6,189 nucleotides of DNA from an uncultured Campylobacter sp. (GCF_938045775.1 NZ_CALIBH010000160.1:1-6189); one strand, 5' to 3'; positions 1 to 5,736 are shown, numbered from the stretch's first letter. Numbers and translations are program-made. Notes: a model not told the origin generated them from the sequence alone.

Positions 1-304
1 GGACAAATACACTCCGACGATGATAAACGAAGTGGGCATAAACGGCATGATCGGCAAGGGCTACCGCAGCGACGCCGTCGTCGAGGCGATGAAAAAATCA
101 GGTTGCGTCTATATGGTCGCTATCGGGGGCGCCGGCGCGTTAATCAGCCAAAGTATCAAAAAGTACGAAGTGCTAGCCTATCCAGAGCTAGGACCTGAGG
201 CGGTCGCGAGACTTACGGTCGAGGATTTCCCTGCTATCGTAGCGATCGATAGCGAGGGCAACAACTTCTACGAAGTAGGTCAGGCGCCTTATAGAAAAAT
301 TTAA
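1..304 (+). CDS. Class I fumarate hydratase, beta subunit/C-terminal domain (partial, 5' end missing)
   Basis: This is the C-terminal part of an iron-sulphur hydro-lyase of the class I fumarase/tartrate dehydratase beta family, which in fumarase interconverts fumarate and malate in the cytoplasm. The reading frame is open from base 2, and the stop is TAA at 302-304. The first residues, DKYTP, directly follow the family's usual TTxGRM stretch, so the ATG at 20 is internal. Family features seen are DKYTPT, GMIGKG, GGAGALI, PELGPEA, VEDFPAIV and a terminal GNNFYE. In class I fumarases a catalytic lysine lies 20 residues after a substrate-binding arginine. The lysine of GMIGKG (bases 56-58) fits that spacing if the missing residues were RM. 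The beta unit is usually about 180-190 residues when separate, so about half is present. It could be the end of a single-chain enzyme or a tartrate dehydratase subunit, but fumarase is more likely. Confidence 0.9.
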   Translation, partial: DKYTPTMINEVGINGMIGKGYRSDAVVEAMKKSGCVYMVAIGGAGALISQSIKKYEVLAYPELGPEAVARLTVEDFPAIVAIDSEGNNFYEVGQAPYRKI

Positions 305-323
305 ATTTTGCTAGCGGCGTCCG

Positions 324-344
324 CGCGGCGCTTTTTGCGGCGCG
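324..344 (+). terminator. Candidate GC-rich hairpin downstream of fumarase
   Basis: Bases 324-331 can pair with 337-344 around a TTTTT loop, giving an 8-bp stem with one G-G mismatch. It starts about 20 bases after the fumarase stop. No T-run follows the stem, so it is not a classical intrinsic terminator. It may stabilise the 3' end or help a factor-dependent stop. Confidence 0.3.
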
Positions 345-490
345 AGCGCCCGTAAATTTATCGGCGTTCGCTCGGGCGTCCCAAATTTCGCAGCATAATT
401 TGCGGCGTTTGTTTCGCGAAATTTTACGGCTCGGCGCAGTGAAATTTTATAGCGAATTTAAAGCGCGCCCGTAAAATTTTATCTCTCTTA

Positions 491-519
491 CGGCACGGAA
501 TTTTTAAAATTTCGTGCCG
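491..519. repeat. 29-base near-perfect palindrome
   Basis: The arms 491-504 and 506-519 pair over 14 positions around one central T, with only a G-T wobble at 498/512. The outer part is GC-rich (CGGCACG / CGTGCCG) and the inner part is AATTTT/AAAATT, so it contains two RAATTY hexamers. Thirteen bases of its left arm (492-504) recur exactly, in inverse orientation, at 1932-1944. No T-run follows it. It could be a terminator stem, a protein-binding palindrome or a member of a dispersed repeat family. Confidence 0.6.
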
Positions 520-652
520 CTTAAATTTATACCGAAATTCTGCCTTCGCTCCATTTAGACGATCCGCTGCTAAAATTTAACCGTAAATTTACGCAAGTCT
601 AAATTTTAAAATTTCGTCGCCGTTTGTAAGCGAATTTAAAGCTCGCAAGCGC

Positions 653-680
653 CATAATCGGATTTAAATTTTAGGAGGGG
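653..680 (+). promoter_or_regulatory. Candidate -10 box and Shine-Dalgarno for the gene at 684
   Basis: CATAAT at 653-658 resembles a sigma-70 -10 box, and its context GCGCCATAATC is close to GCGCTATAATC before the minus-strand gene starting at 3079. A strong AGGAGG at 673-678 lies five bases before the TTG at 684 and decides that start. I see no clear -35 box, which is common in Campylobacter promoters. Confidence 0.45.
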
Positions 681-683
681 CGA

Positions 684-1064
684 TTGAGCGCGAGCGAGCT
701 GGAGCAGATCAGACTGGGGCTTTTGTATAAGGCGAAAAGAAATACGATCTTCGCAGCGGCGTGCATGCTCGGCTACGGCGCGTTTTCGGTATGTAAACTG
801 CGCGACGGAGGAAGCATAGAGGATTTGGCGTTTTTTATTGGATTATTCGCAGTTGTTATTATCATGGTCATTTTGTTCGATCAAACCCCCATAAAAGCTA
901 CGATAATCCAAGCCGCGGGTCTTTTTATAATATGCCTATTTTTAGTTGATTTACAAAATCGCCCCACGACTTCCAAATATATCTTACTCGCGATTATAAT
1001 TTTAATCTTGGCTGCTTCTGGCTTATTTGTATTATTTAGAATCTTTAAACGAGATTATTGGTAA
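684..1064 (+). CDS. Four-helix membrane protein, probably the N-terminal half of a split DUF3137 protein
   Basis: This 126-residue protein starts at TTG 684, supported by AGGAGG five bases upstream. A short charged N-terminus (ELEQIRLGLLYKAKR) is followed by four likely membrane segments at about residues 20-37, 48-65, 73-90 and 99-118, and it ends in a basic/aromatic tail, RIFKRDYW. No soluble domain is present. It overlaps the next frame by 7 bases. DUF3137 proteins normally have N-terminal membrane helices directly followed by the soluble domain in one chain. Here the domain is encoded immediately downstream in the -1 frame. I therefore infer that this is the detached membrane anchor of one protein, split by a frameshift or by evolution into two genes. 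The second half, from about 830, is more AT-rich than its neighbours. As a free-standing protein its function is unknown. Confidence 0.75.
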   Translation: MSASELEQIRLGLLYKAKRNTIFAAACMLGYGAFSVCKLRDGGSIEDLAFFIGLFAVVIIMVILFDQTPIKATIIQAAGLFIICLFLVDLQNRPTTSKYILLAIIILILAASGLFVLFRIFKRDYW

Positions 1065-1711
1065 AATTTCGGCGCGCTTTTAAAGAGCACTATCTAATGC
1101 CCTATTTTAAGGCATTCGGCTACCGATATGAAATTTCAGGTGATATCGATCCTGCTAAACTCAAGCTCTCCGGGCTCTTTTTTCGACTAGACAGATACTT
1201 ATACGGCAACGACAGGATCTCGGGCGTTTATGACGGCGTGAGGTTTGCATTTTGCGATGTGAAATTGTTTAATAGAATTTTGGAAAGTGAAATCCTCGGC
1301 ACCTTTTTCTACGCGGAATTTAACAAACGCATAAGCTCCAAAACCCTGATTTTTCCCGCTTGCGCCGGCGCGCCGAACACTCTCGGGCTAAAGAGGATCG
1401 ATATGGACGATGCGGAGTTTAATGCCGCCTTCGCCGTGTATTGCGAGGACGCGGCGGGCGCGATGTATATTATAACGCCCGTCTTTATGCGTAGGCTCTT
1501 GCGCTTCGCAGGCGCCGTGGCCGCGCCCGTTAGCCTTAGCTTCGCAGATAGCAAAATTTATATTTTCGTAAATACGGGGCGCAACAATTTCGAGCCCGAC
1601 ATCGGCGAAAGCGTGCTGCGCCGCGACCCTGCCGCGCAGCTCAAGCGCGAGCTTTCGCACTTTTTAGCGATCGTAAAAAACCTAAAACTAAACGAAAGAA
1701 TTTGGAGCTAG
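1058..1711 (+). CDS. DUF3137 domain protein (soluble domain, N-terminal membrane part in the preceding frame)
   Basis: I recognise the DUF3137 family, of unknown function, from its pattern. The residues seen are SGLFFRLDRYLYGND (38-52), ISGVYDGVRFAF (54-65), FFYAEFNK (83-90), DAEFNAAFAVYCED (118-131), YIITPVFMRRLL (137-148), FADSKIYIFV (162-171), FEP (178-180) and the typical ending LKLNERIW (209-216). Full-length members add N-terminal membrane helices, which are absent here but present in the frame ending at 1064. The opening KFRRAFKEHYLMPYF looks like the usual link between the last helix and the domain, so the true protein probably begins at 684. If translated separately, the start could be TTG 1058 (coupled by a 7-base overlap, no clear Shine-Dalgarno) or ATG 1097. 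Stop is TAG at 1709-1711. Whether the split is real or a one-base error cannot be told from one sequence. Confidence 0.85.
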   Translation: MVKFRRAFKEHYLMPYFKAFGYRYEISGDIDPAKLKLSGLFFRLDRYLYGNDRISGVYDGVRFAFCDVKLFNRILESEILGTFFYAEFNKRISSKTLIFPACAGAPNTLGLKRIDMDDAEFNAAFAVYCEDAAGAMYIITPVFMRRLLRFAGAVAAPVSLSFADSKIYIFVNTGRNNFEPDIGESVLRRDPAAQLKRELSHFLAIVKNLKLNERIWS

Positions 1712-1726
1712 CGGGCGGCTCGCCGC
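1711..1726 (+). terminator. Small GC hairpin just after the DUF3137 stop
   Basis: GCGGC at 1715-1719 and GCCGC at 1722-1726 are inverted repeats lying directly after the stop codon. Realistically they form a 4-bp stem with a CTCG loop. Only AGCTTTG follows, so any terminator activity would be weak. Confidence 0.25.
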
Positions 1727-2083
1727 AGCTTTGCGTGTCACAGCCTCGCGCACTATAGCTTCACGCTCCGTGCTGCGACCTCGCACGCCGTAAAATTTGA
1801 AATTTTAAAATTCCGCTTTTTGATTTTGCACTTTGGAATTTTACGTGCCCTAAAATCCCGCGCGTTTTGAAATTTAAAATTTTAATCCACGCCGAGGAAT
1901 TCTGCACCGCAAAATTTAAAATTATGAAATTAAAATTCCGTGCCATTAAATTCTACACTTTAAAATTTTAAAATTCCGCAGCCGAAATCTTATATGCCTA
2001 AAATTTGAAATTTCGCCGCGCCTTTAAATTTACAACCCAAAAGCCTTAAAATTTAGCGCACCCGCCAAGCATCGCGGTACCCA
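1712..2083. other. Gene-free gap between convergent genes, dense in RAATTY words
   Basis: The plus-strand DUF3137 gene and the minus-strand gene at 2084-3079 converge here. No convincing gene is seen. From about 1790 the sequence is a chain of related pieces: AAATTTTAAAATTCCGC-like words near 1800 and 1964, AAAATTCCGTGCC at 1932-1944, and GGAATTCTGC near 1896. I count 16 RAATTY hexamers. A 61-codon minus-strand open frame (1761-1946) translates these pieces and has no ribosome binding site I could identify. A loose inverted repeat links 1789-1797 with 1837-1845 (CGTAAAATT / AATTTTACG). Confidence 0.65.
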
Positions 2084-3079
2084 TCAAAGCCCCTGCGCGC
2101 TAGAGGGCGCGACTAACTCCTCTATAATTTTACCGGGCTCGCAATGAATTATTTTACTCTCTATCGTAAATTTTTCGCCGTCAAATTTAAAGTATTGATA
2201 TTCATCGACAAGCTCGCCGTCCGGGTATTTATCGCTATATTTTACCTTAAGAGCGCCCAACGTGCCGTTTTCAAAGGTCAAAAACGTCCTTTTAGCGTAT
2301 TTGCTCTTTATCTCGTCACTGCCGTCTAAGTATGAGAAAAAATCATATCCTATGCCGAAGCGAGCGGAGTCGTGCGGCGCCAAAGAGCTCATCTTAGAGC
2401 AGTCGCAATCTGCGCCGCATGAGCGGACGTAATGAAATATATCAGCCATTTTTATACCCGTTTCGCTTGCTTCTACCGCCTTAAGCTTATCGCTTGCGAG
2501 TTTGCTAGAGCCTTTTGATACTCCGTAAACTAGATATAGATTTTCTTTAACTTTAAAAATTTTTATCACTCGCTCGCCACCCCATGCGGTATCAAGCGCC
2601 CATTCGCCGTAGTCGCAATCCCGCCTGCCGCCAAGGACGCATTCTTGCAGCTGCTGCGCACCCTTGTCCGCAAAATCCATAATGAAATTTCGCCCGTCGC
2701 TTGCGTATTGATATGCTACGTAGTTCGCGCCCATCGTGCCGCCGGTGCTGATATCTACTGAATATGCCCGAAACTTGCCGTCCTGCGAGATCGCCATATT
2801 CGGCGCGAACCTCAAGGATTTTAAAATTTGCGGAGCGCTCTCACCCGCGCTTTGCAAAAACTCCATAAACGCAGCCCTTAACCTAACGATGCTCTCGCAA
2901 GGCGTACCATCGGGGCGATGGCCGGCTTCGTCAATCTCCTGAAGCGCCGTGCTTAAATTCGCGATTAAAATTTCTAGACTTTGGTCTTTTTGAGCGCTGT
3001 TTGCGCCTCCCGCCAAAGCGGGTGCCGCCTCGGCGAACGCGAAATTTAATAAGCATAAAAACGAGATAAAAATTTTCAA
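2084..3079 (-). CDS. Exported hypothetical protein with seven mature cysteines
   Basis: I do not recognise the family. The 331-residue protein opens with a good signal peptide: MK, a hydrophobic run to about residue 15, then AFA before E17 as a likely cleavage site. C9 lies inside the hydrophobic run and there is no lipobox, so a soluble periplasmic or exported protein is more likely than a lipoprotein. The mature part is hydrophilic and has no membrane segments. It has cysteines at 61, 147, 155, 221, 225, 227 and 313, with a CGADCDC cluster at 221-227 that could hold disulphides or a metal. The C-terminal third is rich in Tyr, Phe and Lys and looks like beta-strands (inference). The TTG start is supported by AAGGA seven bases upstream and by a TATAAT box, so it is probably transcribed alone. 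Stop is TGA. A lineage-specific protein is likely. Confidence 0.8.
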   Translation of the reverse strand: MKIFISFLCLLNFAFAEAAPALAGGANSAQKDQSLEILIANLSTALQEIDEAGHRPDGTPCESIVRLRAAFMEFLQSAGESAPQILKSLRFAPNMAISQDGKFRAYSVDISTGGTMGANYVAYQYASDGRNFIMDFADKGAQQLQECVLGGRRDCDYGEWALDTAWGGERVIKIFKVKENLYLVYGVSKGSSKLASDKLKAVEASETGIKMADIFHYVRSCGADCDCSKMSSLAPHDSARFGIGYDFFSYLDGSDEIKSKYAKRTFLTFENGTLGALKVKYSDKYPDGELVDEYQYFKFDGEKFTIESKIIHCEPGKIIEELVAPSSAQGL

Positions 3080-3085
3080 AACGGC

Positions 3086-3114
3086 TTCCTTTAAATTTTC
3101 GCTAGATTATAGCG
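3086..3114 (-). promoter_or_regulatory. Promoter -10 box and ribosome binding site for the gene starting at 3079
   Basis: Read on the minus strand, a consensus TATAAT lies at 3111-3106 within GCGCTATAATC, with an AT-rich AAATTT stretch just upstream. AAAGGAA at about 3092-3086 is the ribosome binding site and leaves about seven bases to the TTG. The implied leader is only about 20 bases. The -10 box sits within a short inverted repeat, CGCTA-gatta-TAGCG (3100-3114), which could be an operator or chance. Confidence 0.6.
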
Positions 3115-3132
3115 CAAATTTACGCCGCGCGA

Positions 3133-3175
3133 GATTTGGATTTAGAATTTGCGCCCTCAATTTAAAATCCAAATC
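3133..3175. repeat. Long inverted repeat upstream of the exported-protein promoter
   Basis: GATTTGGATTT at 3133-3143 is exactly complementary to AAATCCAAATC at 3165-3175. After one A-A mismatch the pairing continues for five more positions (3145-3149 with 3159-3163, one of them G-T), leaving a loop of about nine bases. It lies about 90 bases beyond the stop of the minus-strand gene 3264-4799 and some 20 bases upstream of the next -10 box. No T-run follows on the minus strand. It could end the upstream transcript, or be a binding site that controls the downstream promoter. Confidence 0.55.
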
Positions 3176-3263
3176 CGCTCGCTGTGGAATTCTGCGAAAT
3201 TGAGAAATTTGAAATTCCTTGAAGTTGCAAAATTCCGCAAGGCTGCCGTTTGAAATTCGCCTT

Positions 3264-4799
3264 TCAAAGCATAAGGCTAAGCAGCAGCAAAAATCCGATG
3301 AAGCTTAGGGCGTTGCCGAAGGAGCCGCCGATGTGATCGCCGAGCCACGTCAGCACGAGTGCGCCGCCTAGACGCAGACCTATTTGTAGCGCCATGTTCG
3401 CGATAAAATCCGCTACGCGCCGAAGCCCGCTGCGCGTATCGCCGAGCTTCATGCCGCGGCTTTGATTCCAAAGCCCACTAACGCGGTAGTCTTTGTAGCG
3501 AGCGCGGAGAATATCGCCGTTTTGCAGCTCGAAGCTCTGCGAGGCGTCCTTTGCCTTGACGGATACCGCGACTTCGGCGGAGCGGGCGGAATTTATAGAA
3601 TTTGCTGCGTTAGTAGAATTTGCAGAGCTTGTGGAATTCGCTGATTTTGTAAAATTCTTAACGCTCATAGAATTTACGGAATTTTCTGCGTCTAAATTCT
3701 TAAATTTAATGCAATTTTCGCCGTCCGCAAGCTCCGCTAAATTTTGATCTGCGCGTAGCGCGTCAGAGACGATCTGCCGCTTGCTATCGCCCGATAAATA
3801 TAGCCCGTCCAGCGCGAAGCCATAATAATAAATGTCGCCGCTTTGCAGCACGCGCACGCCGCTAGCGTAGCCCTCCGCTTCGCCGCTTCGCTTGGGCTCT
3901 TTGGAGTGCGGAAGCGCTGCGAATATGCGCCCAAACTTTGCGGCGCGCCAGTCCTTTCGCATAAACTTAAAGCTGCAATACGCAAAAGGCGCGAGGACGG
4001 GTAGGGCTATAGCTACCGCAGGATCGCTCTTTTCAAAGATAAAGATTATGCAGTAGATGCTCATCGCGGCTAGCGCTACGCCGAAGGCTGCGAATATCGC
4101 GGCGAGTGCCGTGCTGCCGGCGTCCCTCCAGCGCTGCGCGCCCAGGCTTAGATTAACGAAATCTAGCGGAGATGCAGCGGGGTTCGCAGCAGAATTTGTA
4201 GCAGGGCTTGACAAAGCGTTATGCTCCTCGTGGGTAGAATTTAAAGAGAGGGAGCCGCTTAAATCTTTGCAATTCAAACTCGAAGTATAAAGTTCCGTAT
4301 TAGCGTTCGCCTGCTCGTTAAAGTCTTCGCGGATCAGGCTCAAAGCGGCGGAATTTATACCGCTGCGATCTTTGTCCGATAAATCAGATGCTGTAGAATT
4401 TTGGCGCGCACTTGCCGCCGTATCGCTATATGCGTCGCGGTTTAAATTTGCGGCGGTGGAATTTCCGTTACTTGAAACTTCGCAGTTAGGGCGCTCTGCG
4501 GAATTTTCACCGCTTAAACCTACGCCGCTTAAAGCCTCGCGATCGGAATTTAAGCCCCTCAAAGCCTCCCCGCCGGAATTTGAGCTTGAAGCCTCATATA
4601 TCACCGCCAGCTCGTCGCCCTCGCGTATCGGAAGATAAAGTCCGTCGCGCTTTAAGTCCAAATTCCCCGCAAAGCGCAAGCCCTCCAGCGTAAAGCTAAA
4701 TTTCGCCGTGTCTGCAGCTGCAGGCTCAAGCTTCAAATCCATAGCCGTGCCGCGAGCAAGCTTGATACGTCGCGGCGAAAGAAATTTAGCAAATCCCAT
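3264..4799 (-). CDS. Unrecognised four-helix membrane protein with Asn-Ser-rich low-complexity inserts
   Basis: I do not recognise the family of this 511-residue protein. Likely membrane segments are at about 230-256, 259-279, 465-485 and 491-511, and the chain ends inside the last one. Two low-complexity inserts interrupt it. Residues 70-215 are rich in Ser, Asn, Ala, Asp and Glu. Residues 372-408 form a loose tripeptide repeat of the xNS type. Around them are three similar short segments: FTLEGLRFAG...DGLYLP (36-57), RVLQSGDIYYYGFALDGLYLS (316-336) and FELQNGDILRARY...SGLW (423-444), which may be diverged copies of one beta-rich unit. The ATG start has AAAGG five bases upstream and is preferred over Met20. 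It follows the terC-family gene by 32 bases on the same strand, so co-transcription is likely. Any link to metal handling rests on that context alone. Both inserts are packed with RAATTY hexamers. Confidence 0.75.
   Translation of the reverse strand: MGFAKFLSPRRIKLARGTAMDLKLEPAAADTAKFSFTLEGLRFAGNLDLKRDGLYLPIREGDELAVIYEASSSNSGGEALRGLNSDREALSGVGLSGENSAERPNCEVSSNGNSTAANLNRDAYSDTAASARQNSTASDLSDKDRSGINSAALSLIREDFNEQANANTELYTSSLNCKDLSGSLSLNSTHEEHNALSSPATNSAANPAASPLDFVNLSLGAQRWRDAGSTALAAIFAAFGVALAAMSIYCIIFIFEKSDPAVAIALPVLAPFAYCSFKFMRKDWRAAKFGRIFAALPHSKEPKRSGEAEGYASGVRVLQSGDIYYYGFALDGLYLSGDSKRQIVSDALRADQNLAELADGENCIKFKNLDAENSVNSMSVKNFTKSANSTSSANSTNAANSINSARSAEVAVSVKAKDASQSFELQNGDILRARYKDYRVSGLWNQSRGMKLGDTRSGLRRVADFIANMALQIGLRLGGALVLTWLGDHIGGSFGNALSFIGFLLLLSLML
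3589..3687. repeat. Degenerate 9-bp tandem repeat inside the membrane-protein gene
   Basis: About eleven 9-bp units can be laid end to end on the plus strand. The best-conserved part is GAATTT followed by three variable bases. RAATTY words start at 3589, 3598, 3616, 3634, 3652, 3670 and 3679, with spacings of exactly 9, 18, 18, 18, 18 and 9. On the coding (minus) strand each unit gives a tripeptide such as ANS, INS, VNS or ENS. The interspersed units (for example GCGTTAGTA and GAGCTTGTG) look like mutated copies of the same unit. Confidence 0.75.
4192..4581. repeat. Scattered in-frame GAATTT words in the first low-complexity insert
   Basis: GAATTT starts at 4192, 4237, 4351, 4396, 4459, 4501, 4546 and 4576. 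All are in the same phase of the minus-strand gene, so each encodes an Asn-Ser pair. A spacing of 45 bases recurs three times, suggesting a worn 15-residue repeat. A CTTAAAGCCTC-like word also recurs around 4515-4590. Confidence 0.55.
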
Positions 4800-4831
4800 G
4801 CGCGCCTTTCAGATCTAGCAAAATCCTGCGA

Positions 4832-5551
4832 TCATTTCGCGGCGGATTTTTTGCGGATCTGGATATTGATGAGCTCAACAAGTAGCGAAAACGCCATCGA
4901 GAAGTAGATGTAGCCCTTAGGTATGTGAAAGCCCAGCCCGTCGGCGATCAGCGAGACGCCCACTAGGATCAAAAACGCAAGTGCTAAAATTTTGATCGTC
5001 GGGTTTGCGTCCACGAAGCGCGCGATCGCGCCGCTAGCGAGCATCATCACGCCCACGGCGATGATGACTGCGAGGATCATCACGGGCAGGTGCTGCGCCA
5101 TGCCCACGGCGGTGATGACGCTGTCAAGCGAAAAGATGATGTCCAAAACGGCGATCTGCACGAGCGTGCCGCCGAAGCTTGCCTTGCCGCCGCTAGCGCT
5201 ATGCTCGTGCGCCTCGCCGGTGGCGCTGGAGTGGATCTCGAGCGTGGATTTGACGAGTAGAAATAATCCGCCGCCGATCAGCACGAGATCGCGTCCGCTA
5301 AAATCGCGCGCAAGCACGCTAAATAGCGGCTTGGTTAGCCCCATGATCCAGCTTAGGCTTAGAAGCAGCAAAATGCGCGTGATCATCGCAAGCGCAAGCC
5401 CGATTATACGGGCGCGCCCGCGCTGCGCCTCGGGCAGGCGGCCGCACAAAATCGCGATAAAGATGATATTGTCGATACCAAGCACGATCTCAAGCCCCGT
5501 GAGCGTCGCCAGGCTGATCCATGCCTCGGGTGAGGCGATCCATTCAAACAT
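4832..5551 (-). CDS. TerC/YgdQ-family integral membrane protein
   Basis: The 239-residue protein closely matches the short TerC family typified by E. coli YgdQ (about 237 residues) and appears complete. Diagnostic motifs are LTGLEIVLGIDNIIF (17-31) and LDIIFSLDSVITAVG (136-150). The acidic residues E21, D27, D137 and D143, with N28, lie inside membrane helices. About seven helices are seen, at roughly 12-35, 48-73, 88-104, 127-150, 156-178, 185-205 and 212-229, ending PKGYIYFSMAFSLLVE. Related proteins are known or proposed to export manganese or to supply metal to exported enzymes, so metal transport is a fair inference, but the substrate is not shown. The loop at 106-124 has three histidines (107, 115, 117) and could bind metal. 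The ATG start has AAGGA five bases upstream, and the stop is TGA. The unrecognised membrane-protein gene follows after 32 bases, probably in one operon. It is almost free of RAATTY words (one). Confidence 0.92.
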   Translation of the reverse strand: MFEWIASPEAWISLATLTGLEIVLGIDNIIFIAILCGRLPEAQRGRARIIGLALAMITRILLLLSLSWIMGLTKPLFSVLARDFSGRDLVLIGGGLFLLVKSTLEIHSSATGEAHEHSASGGKASFGGTLVQIAVLDIIFSLDSVITAVGMAQHLPVMILAVIIAVGVMMLASGAIARFVDANPTIKILALAFLILVGVSLIADGLGFHIPKGYIYFSMAFSLLVELINIQIRKKSAAK

Positions 5552-5556
5552 CGGTT

Positions 5557-5588
5557 TCCTTTGGGTGAAAATTTAAGCCGTGATGATA
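5557..5588 (-). promoter_or_regulatory. Candidate promoter and ribosome binding site for the TerC-family gene
   Basis: On the minus strand AAGGA at 5561-5557 lies five bases before the ATG. TATCAT at 5588-5583, in the context CGCTATCATC, resembles the -10 boxes proposed for the other genes here and would give a leader of roughly 25 bases. No -35 box is evident. The proposed operon with the gene at 3264-4799 would start here. Confidence 0.45.
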
Positions 5589-5641
5589 GCGAAAGTTTGG
5601 TTAAAATTTCTAAATTTTGCGACCTTTGCGCGCGAAACAGC

Positions 5642-5657
5642 GCGCGGAATTCCGCGC
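5642..5657. repeat. Perfect 16-bp palindrome centred on GAATTC
   Basis: GCGCGGAATTCCGCGC is fully self-complementary and has a RAATTY hexamer at its centre. Just before it, GCGCGCG at 5628-5634 offers an alternative pairing with GCGCG at 5642-5646. TTGATTT follows on the plus strand, too short a T-run for a clear terminator. A binding site for a dimeric protein is possible. Confidence 0.6.
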
Positions 5658-5724
5658 TTGATTTCGCACTAAATTTAAAGTCTCGAATTTTAAAATTTTG
5701 AGTTTTGATACAGCGCAAATATGG

Positions 5725-5736
5725 GCTAAATTTAGC
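5725..5736. repeat. Perfect 12-bp palindrome GCTAAATTTAGC
   Basis: The sequence is fully self-complementary around an AAATTT core. It may be a protein-binding site or simply an extended member of the RAATTY word family that fills this gap. Confidence 0.45.

Larger units (their letters stand above)
305..683. other. Gene-free gap after the fumarase gene
   Basis: No convincing gene is visible in this stretch. It alternates GC-rich blocks with AT blocks built around AAATTT or GAATTT. I count 16 RAATTY hexamers here, plus two more at the end of the upstream gene. It also holds a GC-rich hairpin near the fumarase stop, a near-perfect palindrome around 505, and a candidate promoter and ribosome binding site just before 684. 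The length is ample for a separate transcription unit to begin at 684. Confidence 0.7.

Noticed and set aside
305..683. CRISPR array, tRNA or small RNA in the repeat-rich gaps
   Set aside because: The repeated words are short, irregularly spaced and without conserved spacer lengths. I found no cloverleaf. The same holds for the gaps at 1712-2083 and 5552-6136.
1044..1050. TTTAAAC heptamer as a programmed -1 frameshift site joining the two DUF3137 frames
   Set aside because: The heptamer is classic in sequence but in the wrong phase: the first frame reads TTT AAA C, not T TTA AAC, and the -1 frame has TAA at 1046. Slippage there is not supported.
1761..1946. Minus-strand open frame of 61 codons in the convergent gap
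   Set aside because: It translates repeated AAATTT-type words, has no ribosome binding site I could identify and resembles no protein.
3556..3747. Plus-strand open frame with a striking EF-x repeat (63 codons)
   Set aside because: It is antisense to the 9-bp repeat. Each GAATTT reads Glu-Phe on this strand, so the pattern is a by-product. It has only a weak TTG start and no clear ribosome binding site.
4372..4638. Plus-strand open frame of 88 codons
   Set aside because: It is antisense to the first low-complexity insert and owes its openness to that composition. It has a TTG start without a ribosome binding site.
4992..5576. Plus-strand open frame of 194 codons
   Set aside because: It is exactly antisense to the well-recognised TerC-family gene and shows no family features.
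5404..5718. Minus-strand open frame of 104 codons running across the TerC start
   Set aside because: It overlaps the TerC-family gene in another frame, with arginine/serine-rich shadow composition and no ribosome binding site that I could identify.
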